From contig CBDHDN010000007.1 of NCBI GenBank assembly GCA_965261585.1, positions 1-48,698 on the forward strand: 48,698 bases of DNA, written 5' to 3'. Position 1 is the first letter of the stretch, and each line of letters opens with the position of its first letter. Both the position numbers and the translations under genes were made by a program. The notes beneath the pieces were generated by a model. That model did no database searches and was not told the DNA's origin. It worked only from the letters and a program-made list of their open reading frames with translations. Source of the DNA: CBDHDN01 sp965261585. Lineage in GTDB: Bacteria > Pseudomonadota > Alphaproteobacteria > UBA6615. This document shows positions 40,876-48,698 of this stretch, piece after piece.

Positions 40876-41682
40876 GTGTCCGGGACCGGGTCTGCCGCCG
40901 ACCATTGGCTAAAGGACGCTGTCCATCATCATCGCGCCGGCCGGCTGGATCAGGCGGCGGCCGCGTATCGCCGGGTCCTTGATCAGACACCGAAACATTC
41001 CAGGGCCCTCTATCTCATGGGTGTTCTGCACCTGCAGCGCCGTGATGCCGAGGCCGGTGAGCAATGGCTTAGACGGGCGCAGCAGCGGCGGCCGAACGAT
41101 GCCGACACGCTGTTCAGCCTGGGGCGCGCGTGCCAACTGCAGGGCCGCCATGAGGAGGCGGAGCGCCTGATGCGACAGGCGCGCAAGCTGGCCAACGAGC
41201 GCCCGGAGTTCGCCGAGGGTCTCGCCAACCTGCTGCAATCACTTGGGCGCTATGAGGACGCCTTGGCTGTCTATCGCGAGGCACTTACGCTGGCGCCTGG
41301 CAGCACCTCGGTGAAGAGCAACCTAGGCGTGTTGCTGATGAAGCTCGGCCATGTCGAGTCAGCGTATCCCCTGCTGCGCGAGGCCGCGGACCAACGCTCT
41401 GACGCAACCGCGCTCTGCAACCTGGCGATGGCCGAGCGGGCGCACGGCCGCTACGAGGCGGCCCTCGCAATGCTCGATCGAGCGCTCGTGGCAGCGCCCG
41501 GCAATGTCGATGCGGTAGCTGGCAAGGCCCAGGTTCTAGAGCGCATGGGCGACGCCGAGGCCGCATTTGCCCTGCTCGAGTCACTGTTCGCAGCGGAACC
41601 TAGTGCACCGACTCAGTCAGAGCCGTCACAGTGGAAACCTGATTCTGAATACAAAACAACGGGTTGCTCCAGCGCACGGTGA
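40876..41682 (+). CDS. TPR part of a TPR-sulfotransferase gene, truncated by a MITE stop codon
   Basis: 268 residues. GTG 40876 follows GAGGGAGG at good distance. About seven TPR units are readable from 10 to about 240 (AAAAYRRVLDQTPKHSRALYLMGVLHL, ALAVYREALTLAPG and others). The last 27 residues come from the inserted 103-bp MITE and end at its TGA (41680-41682). Removing the insertion plus one TA gives a continuous frame (FAAEPS-NLRLALAF) into the sulfotransferase at 41776. So this is the 5' half of one gene. Confidence 0.8.
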   Translation: MSGTGSAADHWLKDAVHHHRAGRLDQAAAAYRRVLDQTPKHSRALYLMGVLHLQRRDAEAGEQWLRRAQQRRPNDADTLFSLGRACQLQGRHEEAERLMRQARKLANERPEFAEGLANLLQSLGRYEDALAVYREALTLAPGSTSVKSNLGVLLMKLGHVESAYPLLREAADQRSDATALCNLAMAERAHGRYEAALAMLDRALVAAPGNVDAVAGKAQVLERMGDAEAAFALLESLFAAEPSAPTQSEPSQWKPDSEYKTTGCSSAR

Positions 41683-41705
41683 ATCATTTGTCTGGATCGG
41701 TGCAC
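41603..41705 (+). mobile_element. 103-bp MITE-like element with TA duplication inside a coding gene
   Basis: Terminal inverted repeats: GTGCACCGA at the left, with its complement TCGGTGCAC at the right, extending imperfectly about 20 bp. Flanked by TA at 41601-41602 and 41706-41707, each in CTAG, as for the two IS630 copies. No coding capacity. Net insertion is 105 bp, a multiple of three, so the host frame is kept but a TGA is introduced. Confidence 0.8.
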
Positions 41706-41775
41706 TAGCAACCTTCGGCTGGCACTGGCGTTCGCTGGCGTTGCCCCGCGCGTCGGCCGCGCGCTCGAGGCACGG

Positions 41776-42747
41776 GTGACCCTGATCGCAGCCCTGCGCG
41801 GCGGCGGCGACGTCCACGAGGCGCAGCAGGCGCAGTTCGCGCTCGCCCAGTTGGAAGAAACGCTCGGCCACTTCGACGCGGCCTTTCTGGCCGCCGCCCG
41901 CGGCAACCAACTGGCGCCCAAGGCTTACGACCCCGCCGTCGTTGCGGATCGTTTTGCCACGCTAAAGGCGTGTTTCAGTCGTGAGCGGCTTGATGCTTTA
42001 CCACGCGCGCCGAACACGGATGTGCGGCCGATCTTTATCGTCGGCATGCCGCGGTCCGGGACCACGCTGGTCGAGCAGATTCTGGCCACCCACCCGGCAG
42101 TGGCCGGGGGCGGCGAGCGGCCTGATATCGCACGCCTCATCGAAGATGTCGCCGCAGCGGCCGATGACCGCAGCCCCTATCCCGACTGCCTGGCCGAAGC
42201 GTCGCCGACGCAGATCGGCGCGTTCGCCGATCGATATCTGAATAGCCTGTCGGCGATCGACAGAGGCGCGCGGCGAGTAACCGATAAGATGCCGGGCAAC
42301 TTCGAGCATGTCGGCTTCATTTCGCTCCTGCTGCCAGGCGCGCGCGTCCTTCACTGTGTGCGCGACCCACTTGATTCCTGTGTCTCGTGTTTTCTGCAAA
42401 ACTTCCGCTCGGGCAACGACTTCGCGAGCGACCTCGTCCATCTCGGCCGACACTATCGCCAGTACGAAGGGCTGATGGAGCACTGGCAGGCGGTGCGCCC
42501 GCTGCCGATTCTGAACGTTGTCTACGAGGACTTAGTGTCCGCGCCGGAGTCGACCGTCCGGACCATGCTGGATTTTTGTGGACTGGACTGGAACGAGGCC
42601 TGTCTGACCTTCCACCAGAACAAGCGCCGGGTCACGAGCGCGAGCTACGACCAGGTGCGACGACCGTTGTACACAACCGCGATCGGTCGGCACCGCCGGT
42701 TCGCGGCGCACCTCGGGCCGCTGCGCCAGGCACTACAGGACGCGTGA
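41776..42747 (+). CDS. Sulfotransferase part of the MITE-split TPR-sulfotransferase gene
   Basis: 323 residues from GTG 41776. PAPS-binding 5'-phosphosulfate loop: IFIVGMPRSGTTLVEQIL (near 87-104). 3'-phosphate region: VLHCVRDPLDSCVSC (near 193-207). Later RRVTSASYDQVRRPLY is typical of the TPR-fused sulfotransferase group. The frame is the same as that of the TPR half and open back to 41707. After MITE insertion it would need its own start to be translated. Transfers sulfate from PAPS to an unknown acceptor. Confidence 0.82.
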   Translation: MTLIAALRGGGDVHEAQQAQFALAQLEETLGHFDAAFLAAARGNQLAPKAYDPAVVADRFATLKACFSRERLDALPRAPNTDVRPIFIVGMPRSGTTLVEQILATHPAVAGGGERPDIARLIEDVAAAADDRSPYPDCLAEASPTQIGAFADRYLNSLSAIDRGARRVTDKMPGNFEHVGFISLLLPGARVLHCVRDPLDSCVSCFLQNFRSGNDFASDLVHLGRHYRQYEGLMEHWQAVRPLPILNVVYEDLVSAPESTVRTMLDFCGLDWNEACLTFHQNKRRVTSASYDQVRRPLYTTAIGRHRRFAAHLGPLRQALQDA

Positions 42748-42978
42748 CCTGCTTAGCATCCGGATCCTGCCCGTCTGTTGCATCGATGTCACAGGGTGGT
42801 ACGAATTGTTGCATCTGTGCACTTGGCGATTGCGCCGTCCCACCAACCGGAGTCTTATTCGCGTCAGGCCCTTGTTGTCATAAAAAAAGCTTGGCATCCG
42901 CGAGTATGGTGCTGTTCGGCGGCTGGGGGCCATAGAGGGAACGCGGACCTAGAATATCCAGATCTGGAGGTTGGACAC

Positions 42979-44139
42979 ATGAAAAAAGTACTCTTGGCCA
43001 GCACGGCCATTGTGGGGGCGACGCTGATAGCTGCGCCCGCGTTTGCGCAGCCGGTCGTCAGTGACATGTATGAAGTTACCATCTCGGGCAACCTGCGGGT
43101 TTCGTTGGTCGGCGCCAATGAGGACTTTGAGGCTGTCGCTGACAGCAATCGGGGCTACAATCTGAAATCCGACGAATCGGAGGTGGCGTTCAGCGCCAGC
43201 GCGAGTATGGACAACGGGATCCAGTACGGGTTCCAGCTTGAGCTCCAGACGCAGACGAACGACACCAAGAACTCCGACGAGACCTGGGGCTTCATCGACG
43301 GCTTCTTCGGCCGCATCGAGCTGGGCGACCAGGACGACGCGGCGGACCGTATCTTCGTCGGTGGCGAGGACGCGGGGGCCGGGCGCGGCGGCTTCAACGG
43401 CGATGCGTTTGCGCTGGTCGACAAGGGTGCCGCGATCACCGGCATTGGCGTCAACGCGACCGGGGATGCCACGAAGGTGATTTATTTCACGCCACGGGTC
43501 GCTGGTGTCCAGGGCGGTATCTCTTTTACGCCTGACTCCGGCCAGGAGGGCAGCGATGGTGGTGGGGCGGACACCGGTAGTGACTTCGAGGAGGTCATTT
43601 CGGTTGGGGCCAACTTCAGCCAGAGCCACAACGGCATTACGGTCACGGTGGCTGGCATCGGTGAATTCGGTGAGGCCGAGACGGCTACGACGAACGATAT
43701 CGAGCGCCTCGGTTTTGGCGGCAAGATCGACTACATGGGCTTCTCCGGCGCTGTCGGCTTCGTTGACAATGCAGACACCGGCATCAGTTCAGCCGCTGCC
43801 ACGACAGGCAGTTCGGCGAACGGAGCCGACGCCGGATATGCGATTTCGGTTGGTGCCAGCTATTCGACAGGTCCCTGGAAGATCGGCGTTGCGTATCTGC
43901 ATGGCGAGAGTGACGCCGGCACCTTCGATGCCACGGGTACTTCGATTGCTGACCCAGAGAGCAACATAGTCAGCGTCGGCGGCAACTACGCCGTCGCGCC
44001 GGGGTTGGATATCGCGGCGGATATCAACTTCTTCAGCCTCGAAAACTCGCTCTCCTCGGACGGCGCGTCTGCGGCGACTACAAACAACCGGGATCAGGAT
44101 GGCACGTCGTTCGTGCTTTCCGCGAGCTTCGGCTTCTAA
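42979..44139 (+). CDS. Outer-membrane porin
   Basis: 386 residues. Signal peptide (MKKVLLASTAIVGATLIAAPAFA, cleavage after AFA near 23), then a beta-barrel pattern of alternating residues, acidic Gly-rich loops and a terminal aromatic strand ending ...SFGF, with C-terminal Phe for outer-membrane assembly. Resembles the Gram-negative porins of Rhodospirillales/Rhodobacterales. CTGGAGG is 8 bp before the ATG. The 231-bp upstream gap is AT-richer than average, as expected for a strong promoter, and a strong terminator follows. An in-frame upstream GTG (42778) is rejected because the signal peptide starts at 42979. Confidence 0.93.
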   Translation: MKKVLLASTAIVGATLIAAPAFAQPVVSDMYEVTISGNLRVSLVGANEDFEAVADSNRGYNLKSDESEVAFSASASMDNGIQYGFQLELQTQTNDTKNSDETWGFIDGFFGRIELGDQDDAADRIFVGGEDAGAGRGGFNGDAFALVDKGAAITGIGVNATGDATKVIYFTPRVAGVQGGISFTPDSGQEGSDGGGADTGSDFEEVISVGANFSQSHNGITVTVAGIGEFGEAETATTNDIERLGFGGKIDYMGFSGAVGFVDNADTGISSAAATTGSSANGADAGYAISVGASYSTGPWKIGVAYLHGESDAGTFDATGTSIADPESNIVSVGGNYAVAPGLDIAADINFFSLENSLSSDGASAATTNNRDQDGTSFVLSASFGF

Positions 44140-44160
44140 ACTATCGATATACACTGCGCG

Positions 44161-44191
44161 GGGCGGCCATATTGCGGCCGCCCTTTTTTTT
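44161..44191 (+). terminator. Rho-independent terminator after the porin gene
   Basis: GGGCGGCC (44161-44168) pairs perfectly with GGCCGCCC (44176-44183) around a 7-nt loop, followed by eight T (44184-44191). It lies 21 bp after the porin stop. Confidence 0.95.
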
Positions 44192-44378
44192 CCGGCGTGG
44201 AGTACGGCCTTTTCCGGATGCGCGCGACCGAGCGACGCAATAGTGCGACCGCCGTTCCATGCCGGCCCTGTTGATATGCAACCAGCCCGAGGCTATGGTG
44301 AGCGCCGACAGCGCCGCGCCGCGGGCCAGCGGCTTTTTCGCTGGCGCGCCACAGCGGCGCTCTCCATAATCCGGCGCC

Positions 44379-44903
44379 ATGGGCATATGGAAGAGACGAG
44401 GCGTGGCCGGCATCGCATTGCTGGCGCTGGTGCTGAGCGCGTGCACCGGTGAGCGTGTCGGCGAGCAGCTGACCACCGAGGAAAAGCGCAAGCGCGACGT
44501 CGGCAAGCTGTTCGGCGAGGGCGCATTCACATTCGGGGTGGGCCGCGACCGGGACAGCGCGACGGACACGAGCGGCAGCGGCATCGGCGTCAACAGCTTC
44601 CTGTGGCGCGCCTCGCTCGACACGCTCGCGTTCATGCCGCTGGCCTCGGCCGACCCGTTCGGCGGCGTCATTATCAGCGATTGGTATGCGCCGCCCGAGA
44701 GCCCCGATGAGCGCTTCAAGGTCAGCGTCTTTATTCTTGGCCGGGAGCTCAGGTCCGACGGCATCCGCGCCTCCGTCCACAAGCAACTGTTGGACGATGG
44801 GCGCGGTTGGAAGGACGCCGCCGTCGCCGACGCGACCGCGACCAAGATCGAAGACGCCATTCTGACTTGGGCGAGAGAGCTGCGCGTGGTAAGCGCCCAG
44901 TAG
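44379..44903 (+). CDS. DUF3576 lipoprotein
   Basis: 174 residues. Lipobox LVLSAC with Cys22 after a hydrophobic segment marks an N-terminal lipoprotein signal. The mature part matches DUF3576 (FLWRASLDTLAFMPLASADPFGGVIISDWY and later FILGRELRSDGI). In Alphaproteobacteria such genes often sit directly upstream of leuS and lptE, as here (78-bp gap). A link to lipopolysaccharide export or outer-membrane biogenesis is suggested by that context; the molecular function is not known. Confidence 0.88.
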   Translation: MGIWKRRGVAGIALLALVLSACTGERVGEQLTTEEKRKRDVGKLFGEGAFTFGVGRDRDSATDTSGSGIGVNSFLWRASLDTLAFMPLASADPFGGVIISDWYAPPESPDERFKVSVFILGRELRSDGIRASVHKQLLDDGRGWKDAAVADATATKIEDAILTWARELRVVSAQ

Positions 44904-44981
44904 GCGCCGCGTCCGCCGCGGCGTCCCGCAGGCGCGCAAGATCGACGCAGCCCATCCCGTTGAACGACAGATCCGAGTTCG

Positions 44982-47546
44982 ATGTCCCGCTACAACTTCA
45001 AGACCACCGAGGCGAAGTGGCAGCAGGCGTGGAACGACCGGGGCTGCTTCACGGCGACGATGCGGCCGGGCCGGCCGAAATACTACATCCTGGAGATGTT
45101 CCCCTATCCGTCCGGCCGGATCCATATGGGGCACTTGCGCAACTATACGCTGGGCGATGTCGTGGCGCGCTACAAGCGGGCGCGCGGTTTCAACGTGCTG
45201 CACCCGATGGGCTGGGATGCGTTCGGCCTGCCGGCGGAGAACGCGGCCATGGCGCAGGGCGTGCATCCCGCGACGTGGACGCATCAGAACATCGACACGA
45301 TGCGCGGCCAGCTCAAATCCATGGGCCTGTCGATCGACTGGAGCCGCGAGTTCGCAACCTGCGATGCCGGCTACTACAAGCACGAGCAGCGCATCTTCCT
45401 GGACTTCCTGGCCGCGGGCCTGGCCTACCGCAAAAAGGGCTGGGTCAACTGGGACCCGGTCGACCAAACGGTCCTGGCCAATGAACAGGTCATCGACGGC
45501 CGCGGCTGGCGGTCGCATGCGCCGATCGAGCGCCGTAAGCTGGCCCAGTGGTTCTTGAGAATCACGGCGCAGAGCCAAGTGCTGCTCGACGGCCTGGACG
45601 GGCTGGAGCGCTGGCCGCAGAAGGTGCGGACGATGCAGGCGAATTGGATCGGCCGCTCCGAGGGCGCCACCATCGATTTCGCTCTAGCCGGCCGCAATGA
45701 CGGCCTGCGGGTCTTCACGACGCGCCAGGATACGATCTTCGGCGCCAGCTTCTGCGCCATTGCCGCCGACCACCCGTTGGCCGAAGAGCTGGCGGCGAAG
45801 GATACCGAGCTGGCCAACTTCATCGCCGAATGCCGGCGGCTCGGAACCACCGAAGAGGCGATCGAGAAGGCCGAGAAGCTTGGCCTCGATACGGGGTTGC
45901 GCGCGCAGCATCCGTTCCGGCCGGAGGTGACGCTGCCGGTCTACGTCGCCAACTTCGTATTGACGGCCTATGGCACGGGCGCCATCTTCGGCTGTCCGGC
46001 GCATGACAAGCGCGACCTGGAATTCGCCCGCAAGTACAAGCTGCCGGTCCTACCCGTCGTCGTGCCGACGGACTGCGACCCAGCAACGTTCGCGGTCGGC
46101 GACGAGGCCTATATCGGCGACGGCCGGCTCGCCAACTCCGGCTTTCTGGATGGCAAGGACGTGCCCAGCGCCAAGCGTGCCGCGGTCGAGCGATTGGAGG
46201 CGGCGGGGCTCGGCACCGGCACCATAACTTTCCGGCTGCGCGACTGGGGGGTCTCGCGGCAGCGCTATTGGGGCTGCCCCATCCCGGTCATCCATTGCCC
46301 GGACTGCGGCACGGTGCCGGTGCCGGCGGCCGACCTGCCGGTAACCCTGCCGGACGACATCGAGCTCGGCCAGACGGGCAATCCGCTGGACCGCCACCCC
46401 AGGTGGAAGCACGTCAACTGTCCGACGTGTGGCGTGGCGGCCGAGCGGGACACGGATACGTTCGATACGTTTATCGATTCCTCGTGGTATTTCGCCCGCT
46501 TCTGTTCCCCCCACGCAACCGATCCGGTGGACGAGGAGGCGGCCTATTGGCTGCCGGTGGATCAATATGTAGGGGGTGTCGAGCACGCAATACTCCACCT
46601 TTTGTATTCGCGCTTCTATATGCGCGCCATGCGGCAGTGCGGATATCTGGACATCGACGAGCCTTTTGCGGGCCTGTTCACCCAAGGCATGGTGTGCCAC
46701 GAGACTTATCGCGACGCCGACGGCAACTGGCTGCTTTCGAGCCACGTGACGCGGCAGCCAGACGGCACGGTAGTGGAAACCGCAAACGGCAAGGCCGTGA
46801 CCGTCGGACGCTCGGAATCGATGAGCAAGTCGAAGCGCAATGTAATCGACCCGGATTCGATCATCGCCAACTATGGCGCAGACACGGCGCGCTGGTTCAT
46901 CCTGTCCGACAGCCCGCCGGAGCGTGACATGGAATGGACGGATGCCGGCGTCCAGGGCGCCTTTCGCTACATCAATCGGGTTGCCAAACTGATCGAAGAA
47001 CGGCTGCCGGTTGCACCGACCAAGCGGTCGGCGGCGGTGCCGGCGGTCGGCGCGGAAGCGGCGGCGCTGCGCCGTAGCGTGCACAAGACGATCAGCCACC
47101 TGACCGACGATATCGAGCGGTTCCACTTTAACAAGGCGGTGGCGCGGCTCTACGAACTGACCAACGCGATCGCCGGCTTCAAGCCGGGCCGGAACAAGGG
47201 CGATGTGTGGGCGCAGCAAGAGGCGCTCGAGGCCCTGGTGCAACTGGCCGGTCCGATGATACCCCACTTGGCCGAGGACATGTGGCGGCGGCTCGGTCAT
47301 GGCGAGATGCTTGCCGACACGCCGTGGCCGGAAGCGGATCCGGCATTGCTCGTGGACGCCATGGTGACGGTCGTGGTGCAGGTGAACGGAAAGCTACGCG
47401 GCACGATCGAAGTTGCGGCCGACGCGGCGGCGGCCGACGCCAGGGAACGCGCTGCCGCTGTGCCGACCGTCGCAGCGGCGATCGGGGAGCGCCAGGTGAA
47501 ACGGGTCATCGTGGTGCCCAACAAGCTGGTGAATTTTGTCGTGTAG
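44982..47546 (+). CDS. leuS: Leucyl-tRNA synthetase
   Basis: 854 residues, normal length. Class I signature HIGH appears as PSGRIHMGH (near 44-52); the KMSKS loop as SMSKSKR (near 613). The CP1 editing domain (VFTTRQDTIFGASF, TGAIFGCPAHDKRD) is complete. The C-terminal anticodon/leucine-specific part ends VVVQVNGKLRG...IVVPNKLVNFVV. Charges tRNA-Leu. First gene after the DUF3576 lipoprotein, in the conserved leuS-lptE-holA arrangement; its stop overlaps the start region of lptE. Confidence 0.97.
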   Translation: MSRYNFKTTEAKWQQAWNDRGCFTATMRPGRPKYYILEMFPYPSGRIHMGHLRNYTLGDVVARYKRARGFNVLHPMGWDAFGLPAENAAMAQGVHPATWTHQNIDTMRGQLKSMGLSIDWSREFATCDAGYYKHEQRIFLDFLAAGLAYRKKGWVNWDPVDQTVLANEQVIDGRGWRSHAPIERRKLAQWFLRITAQSQVLLDGLDGLERWPQKVRTMQANWIGRSEGATIDFALAGRNDGLRVFTTRQDTIFGASFCAIAADHPLAEELAAKDTELANFIAECRRLGTTEEAIEKAEKLGLDTGLRAQHPFRPEVTLPVYVANFVLTAYGTGAIFGCPAHDKRDLEFARKYKLPVLPVVVPTDCDPATFAVGDEAYIGDGRLANSGFLDGKDVPSAKRAAVERLEAAGLGTGTITFRLRDWGVSRQRYWGCPIPVIHCPDCGTVPVPAADLPVTLPDDIELGQTGNPLDRHPRWKHVNCPTCGVAAERDTDTFDTFIDSSWYFARFCSPHATDPVDEEAAYWLPVDQYVGGVEHAILHLLYSRFYMRAMRQCGYLDIDEPFAGLFTQGMVCHETYRDADGNWLLSSHVTRQPDGTVVETANGKAVTVGRSESMSKSKRNVIDPDSIIANYGADTARWFILSDSPPERDMEWTDAGVQGAFRYINRVAKLIEERLPVAPTKRSAAVPAVGAEAAALRRSVHKTISHLTDDIERFHFNKAVARLYELTNAIAGFKPGRNKGDVWAQQEALEALVQLAGPMIPHLAEDMWRRLGHGEMLADTPWPEADPALLVDAMVTVVVQVNGKLRGTIEVAADAAAADARERAAAVPTVAAAIGERQVKRVIVVPNKLVNFVV

Positions 47547-48057
47547 GCCGCGCCGCCTACTTGCCGTGGCGGCTGTGATGCTGCTGGCGGCCTGTGGCTT
47601 CCAGCCGCTCTACGGTCGCGGCGGGGATGGGGCCACCGACGCGAGCGCCAGCCTCGCCGCCGTCGGCATCGACTTCATCGCCGACCGGCCCGGCCAACTG
47701 CTGCGCAACGAGTTGCTCGATCGCATCACGCCCCGCGGCGCGCCGGCGGACCCGCGCTATCGCCTGACCGTGACCTTGAACGAATCCCGGCAGAACCTGG
47801 CCGTGCGCAGGGATGCGACGGCGACGCGGGCGCGGCTGACTCTGTCAGCCGCGTTCCGCCTGCTGGACACGAACAATGGCCTGGAGCTGTTGGCGGGATC
47901 GACCCGGTCGATCAACAGCTACAACATTTCAACCTCGGATTTCGGGACGATCTCGGCCGAGGCCGACGCCCGTCGGCGCGGTGCGCAGGACCTGGCCGAG
48001 GACATCACCGCCCGCGTCGCGATCTTCCTGCGGCAGATCGAAATGTCGGGCCCATGA
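47536..48057 (+). CDS. lptE: LPS-assembly lipoprotein LptE
   Basis: 173 residues. Lipobox MLLAACGFQPLYG with Cys20, then the LptE-type mixed beta region. LptE plugs the LptD barrel and helps insert lipopolysaccharide in the outer membrane. The start is TTG 47536, overlapping the leuS stop; a later GTG (47566) would shorten the signal to only a few residues before the lipobox. Ends in an ATGA overlap with holA, consistent with one operon. Confidence 0.88.
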   Translation: MSCRPRRLLAVAAVMLLAACGFQPLYGRGGDGATDASASLAAVGIDFIADRPGQLLRNELLDRITPRGAPADPRYRLTVTLNESRQNLAVRRDATATRARLTLSAAFRLLDTNNGLELLAGSTRSINSYNISTSDFGTISAEADARRRGAQDLAEDITARVAIFLRQIEMSGP

Positions 48058-48698
48058 AGATCGCGGCGGGCCGTGCCGATGGCTTCGTGCGCAACCCCGA
48101 TGCACAGGCCCGCGCCGTGCTGCTCTACGGCGCCGACGACGGGCTGATACGCGAGCGCGCCGATATCGTGGCCAGAAGTGTTGTCGAAGACCCGTCGGAC
48201 CCGTTCCGCGTCGCCCAGCTCACCGCCGGACAGGTTGCGCGTGATCCGGCGCTGCTGGCCGACGAAGCCGCCGCGATCGCGATGACCGGCGGCCAGCGCG
48301 TGATCCGGTTGCGTGAAGCCGGCGACGATGTCGCCGGCGCTGTCGGCGGCGTCCTCGACGAGCCGGTCGGCGATACCCTGATCGTTATCGAGGCCGACAA
48401 CCTGCCGCCAAGGTCGGCGCTGCGCCGGTTGTGCGAGGGGGCCGCGAACGCAGCGGCCGTCGCCTGCTATGCCGACACCGGGGCGGGCCTGGCGCAGCTG
48501 ATCGACGATGTTTTGGGTGCCGCCGACATTTCCATCGACCGCGATGCGCGGGATTATCTGCTCGCCAACCTGGGCGGTGACCGTCAGCTCAGCCGACGCG
48601 AGCTCGAGAAGCTCTGTCTCTATGTCGGCTCGGGCGGCCAGGCCCGCTCCGACGATGTCGTGGCCTGTGTCGGCGACAGCTCCGTCATGACCCTGGAC
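48054..48698 (+). CDS. holA: DNA polymerase III delta subunit, 3' end outside window
   Basis: The first 215 residues are in the window. ATG 48054 overlaps the lptE stop. The sequence starts MKIAAGRADGFVRNPD and has the AAA+-like LLYGADDGLIRERA, DTLIVIEADNLPPRSALRRLCE and, after the linker, LGGDRQLSRRELEKLCLYVG, all typical of HolA. The subunit loads the sliding clamp as part of the clamp loader. The gene continues beyond 48698. Confidence 0.92.
   Translation, partial: MKIAAGRADGFVRNPDAQARAVLLYGADDGLIRERADIVARSVVEDPSDPFRVAQLTAGQVARDPALLADEAAAIAMTGGQRVIRLREAGDDVAGAVGGVLDEPVGDTLIVIEADNLPPRSALRRLCEGAANAAAVACYADTGAGLAQLIDDVLGAADISIDRDARDYLLANLGGDRQLSRRELEKLCLYVGSGGQARSDDVVACVGDSSVMTLD

Noticed and set aside
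42778..42978. Extended porin start (67 extra residues)
   Set aside because: The extension has no homology and would place the signal peptide internally; CTGGAGG precedes ATG 42979.
46050..47300. 416-codon - strand frame within leuS
   Set aside because: Antisense to an intact essential gene.

Overview
The window reads as chromosomal DNA of a high-GC alphaproteobacterium, probably Rhodospirillales-like. The strongest evidence is the run DUF3576 lipoprotein - leuS - lptE - holA at the right end, an arrangement I associate with Alphaproteobacteria. A 24-aa-signal porin ending in Phe, a class IIA fructose-bisphosphate aldolase and an N-terminally extended GTP cyclohydrolase II fit the same picture. 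No rRNA, tRNA or CRISPR array was seen. Both window edges cut a gene (an SDR at the left, holA at the right).

Layout. 1-5.4 kb: SDR dehydrogenase, PaaA/PaaC-like diiron oxygenase, exodeoxyribonuclease III, an ATP-grasp-less CoA ligase, aldolase and a GFA-type zinc protein, all on +. 5.5-9.2 kb (-): an operon of a strongly divergent ABC exporter-like protein, a free-standing cyclic-nucleotide-binding domain and a methyltransferase. 9.4-14.98 kb (+): divergent from it, four glycosyltransferases and a histidine phosphatase. 15.0-23.0 kb (+): a chain of genes mostly joined by ATGA overlaps: deacetylase-like, PH-like membrane protein, Opp-type ABC importer (ATPase, binding protein, two permeases) and a 2H phosphoesterase. 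23.0-24.1 kb (-): a cytochrome P460-like protein whose C-terminal PA14 domain is out of frame.

24.2-41.7 kb is a zone repeatedly hit by mobile DNA: an IS3-family element with a broken orfB, an IS630-type element with a broken transposase, a second IS630-type element with an A7 frameshift site, an ISNCY/IS1202-like element with an 18-bp target duplication, and a 103-bp TA-flanked MITE that puts a stop codon in a TPR-sulfotransferase gene. Between them lie a solute-binding-protein remnant, an MBL-fold hydrolase, an OmpR-type response regulator, DUF427, and a compact pterin-flavoured cluster: methyltransferase, GT4 glycosyltransferase, 6-pyruvoyl-tetrahydropterin-synthase-like protein and RibD-type reductase, divergent from a GTP cyclohydrolase II. 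A TPR/2OG-oxygenase-like protein, L,D-transpeptidase, YggS and a JmjC-like oxygenase complete the region. 42.9-48.7 kb: porin with a strong terminator, then the DUF3576-leuS-lptE-holA operon.

Most interesting candidates: (1) the GTP cyclohydrolase II / PTPS-like / RibD reductase / GT4 / methyltransferase cluster, which looks like a pathway to a glycosylated, methylated pterin or related compound, with a PTPS homologue lacking the usual catalytic Cys and HGH motif; (2) the exporter-like protein with a degenerate ATPase domain and a roughly 300-residue repeat-bearing insertion, operonic with a cNMP-binding protein and opposite a glycosyltransferase cluster; (3) the MITE-split TPR-sulfotransferase. 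Several one-base frameshifts occur in the window; they may be real decay or assembly indels, and reads would be needed to tell.
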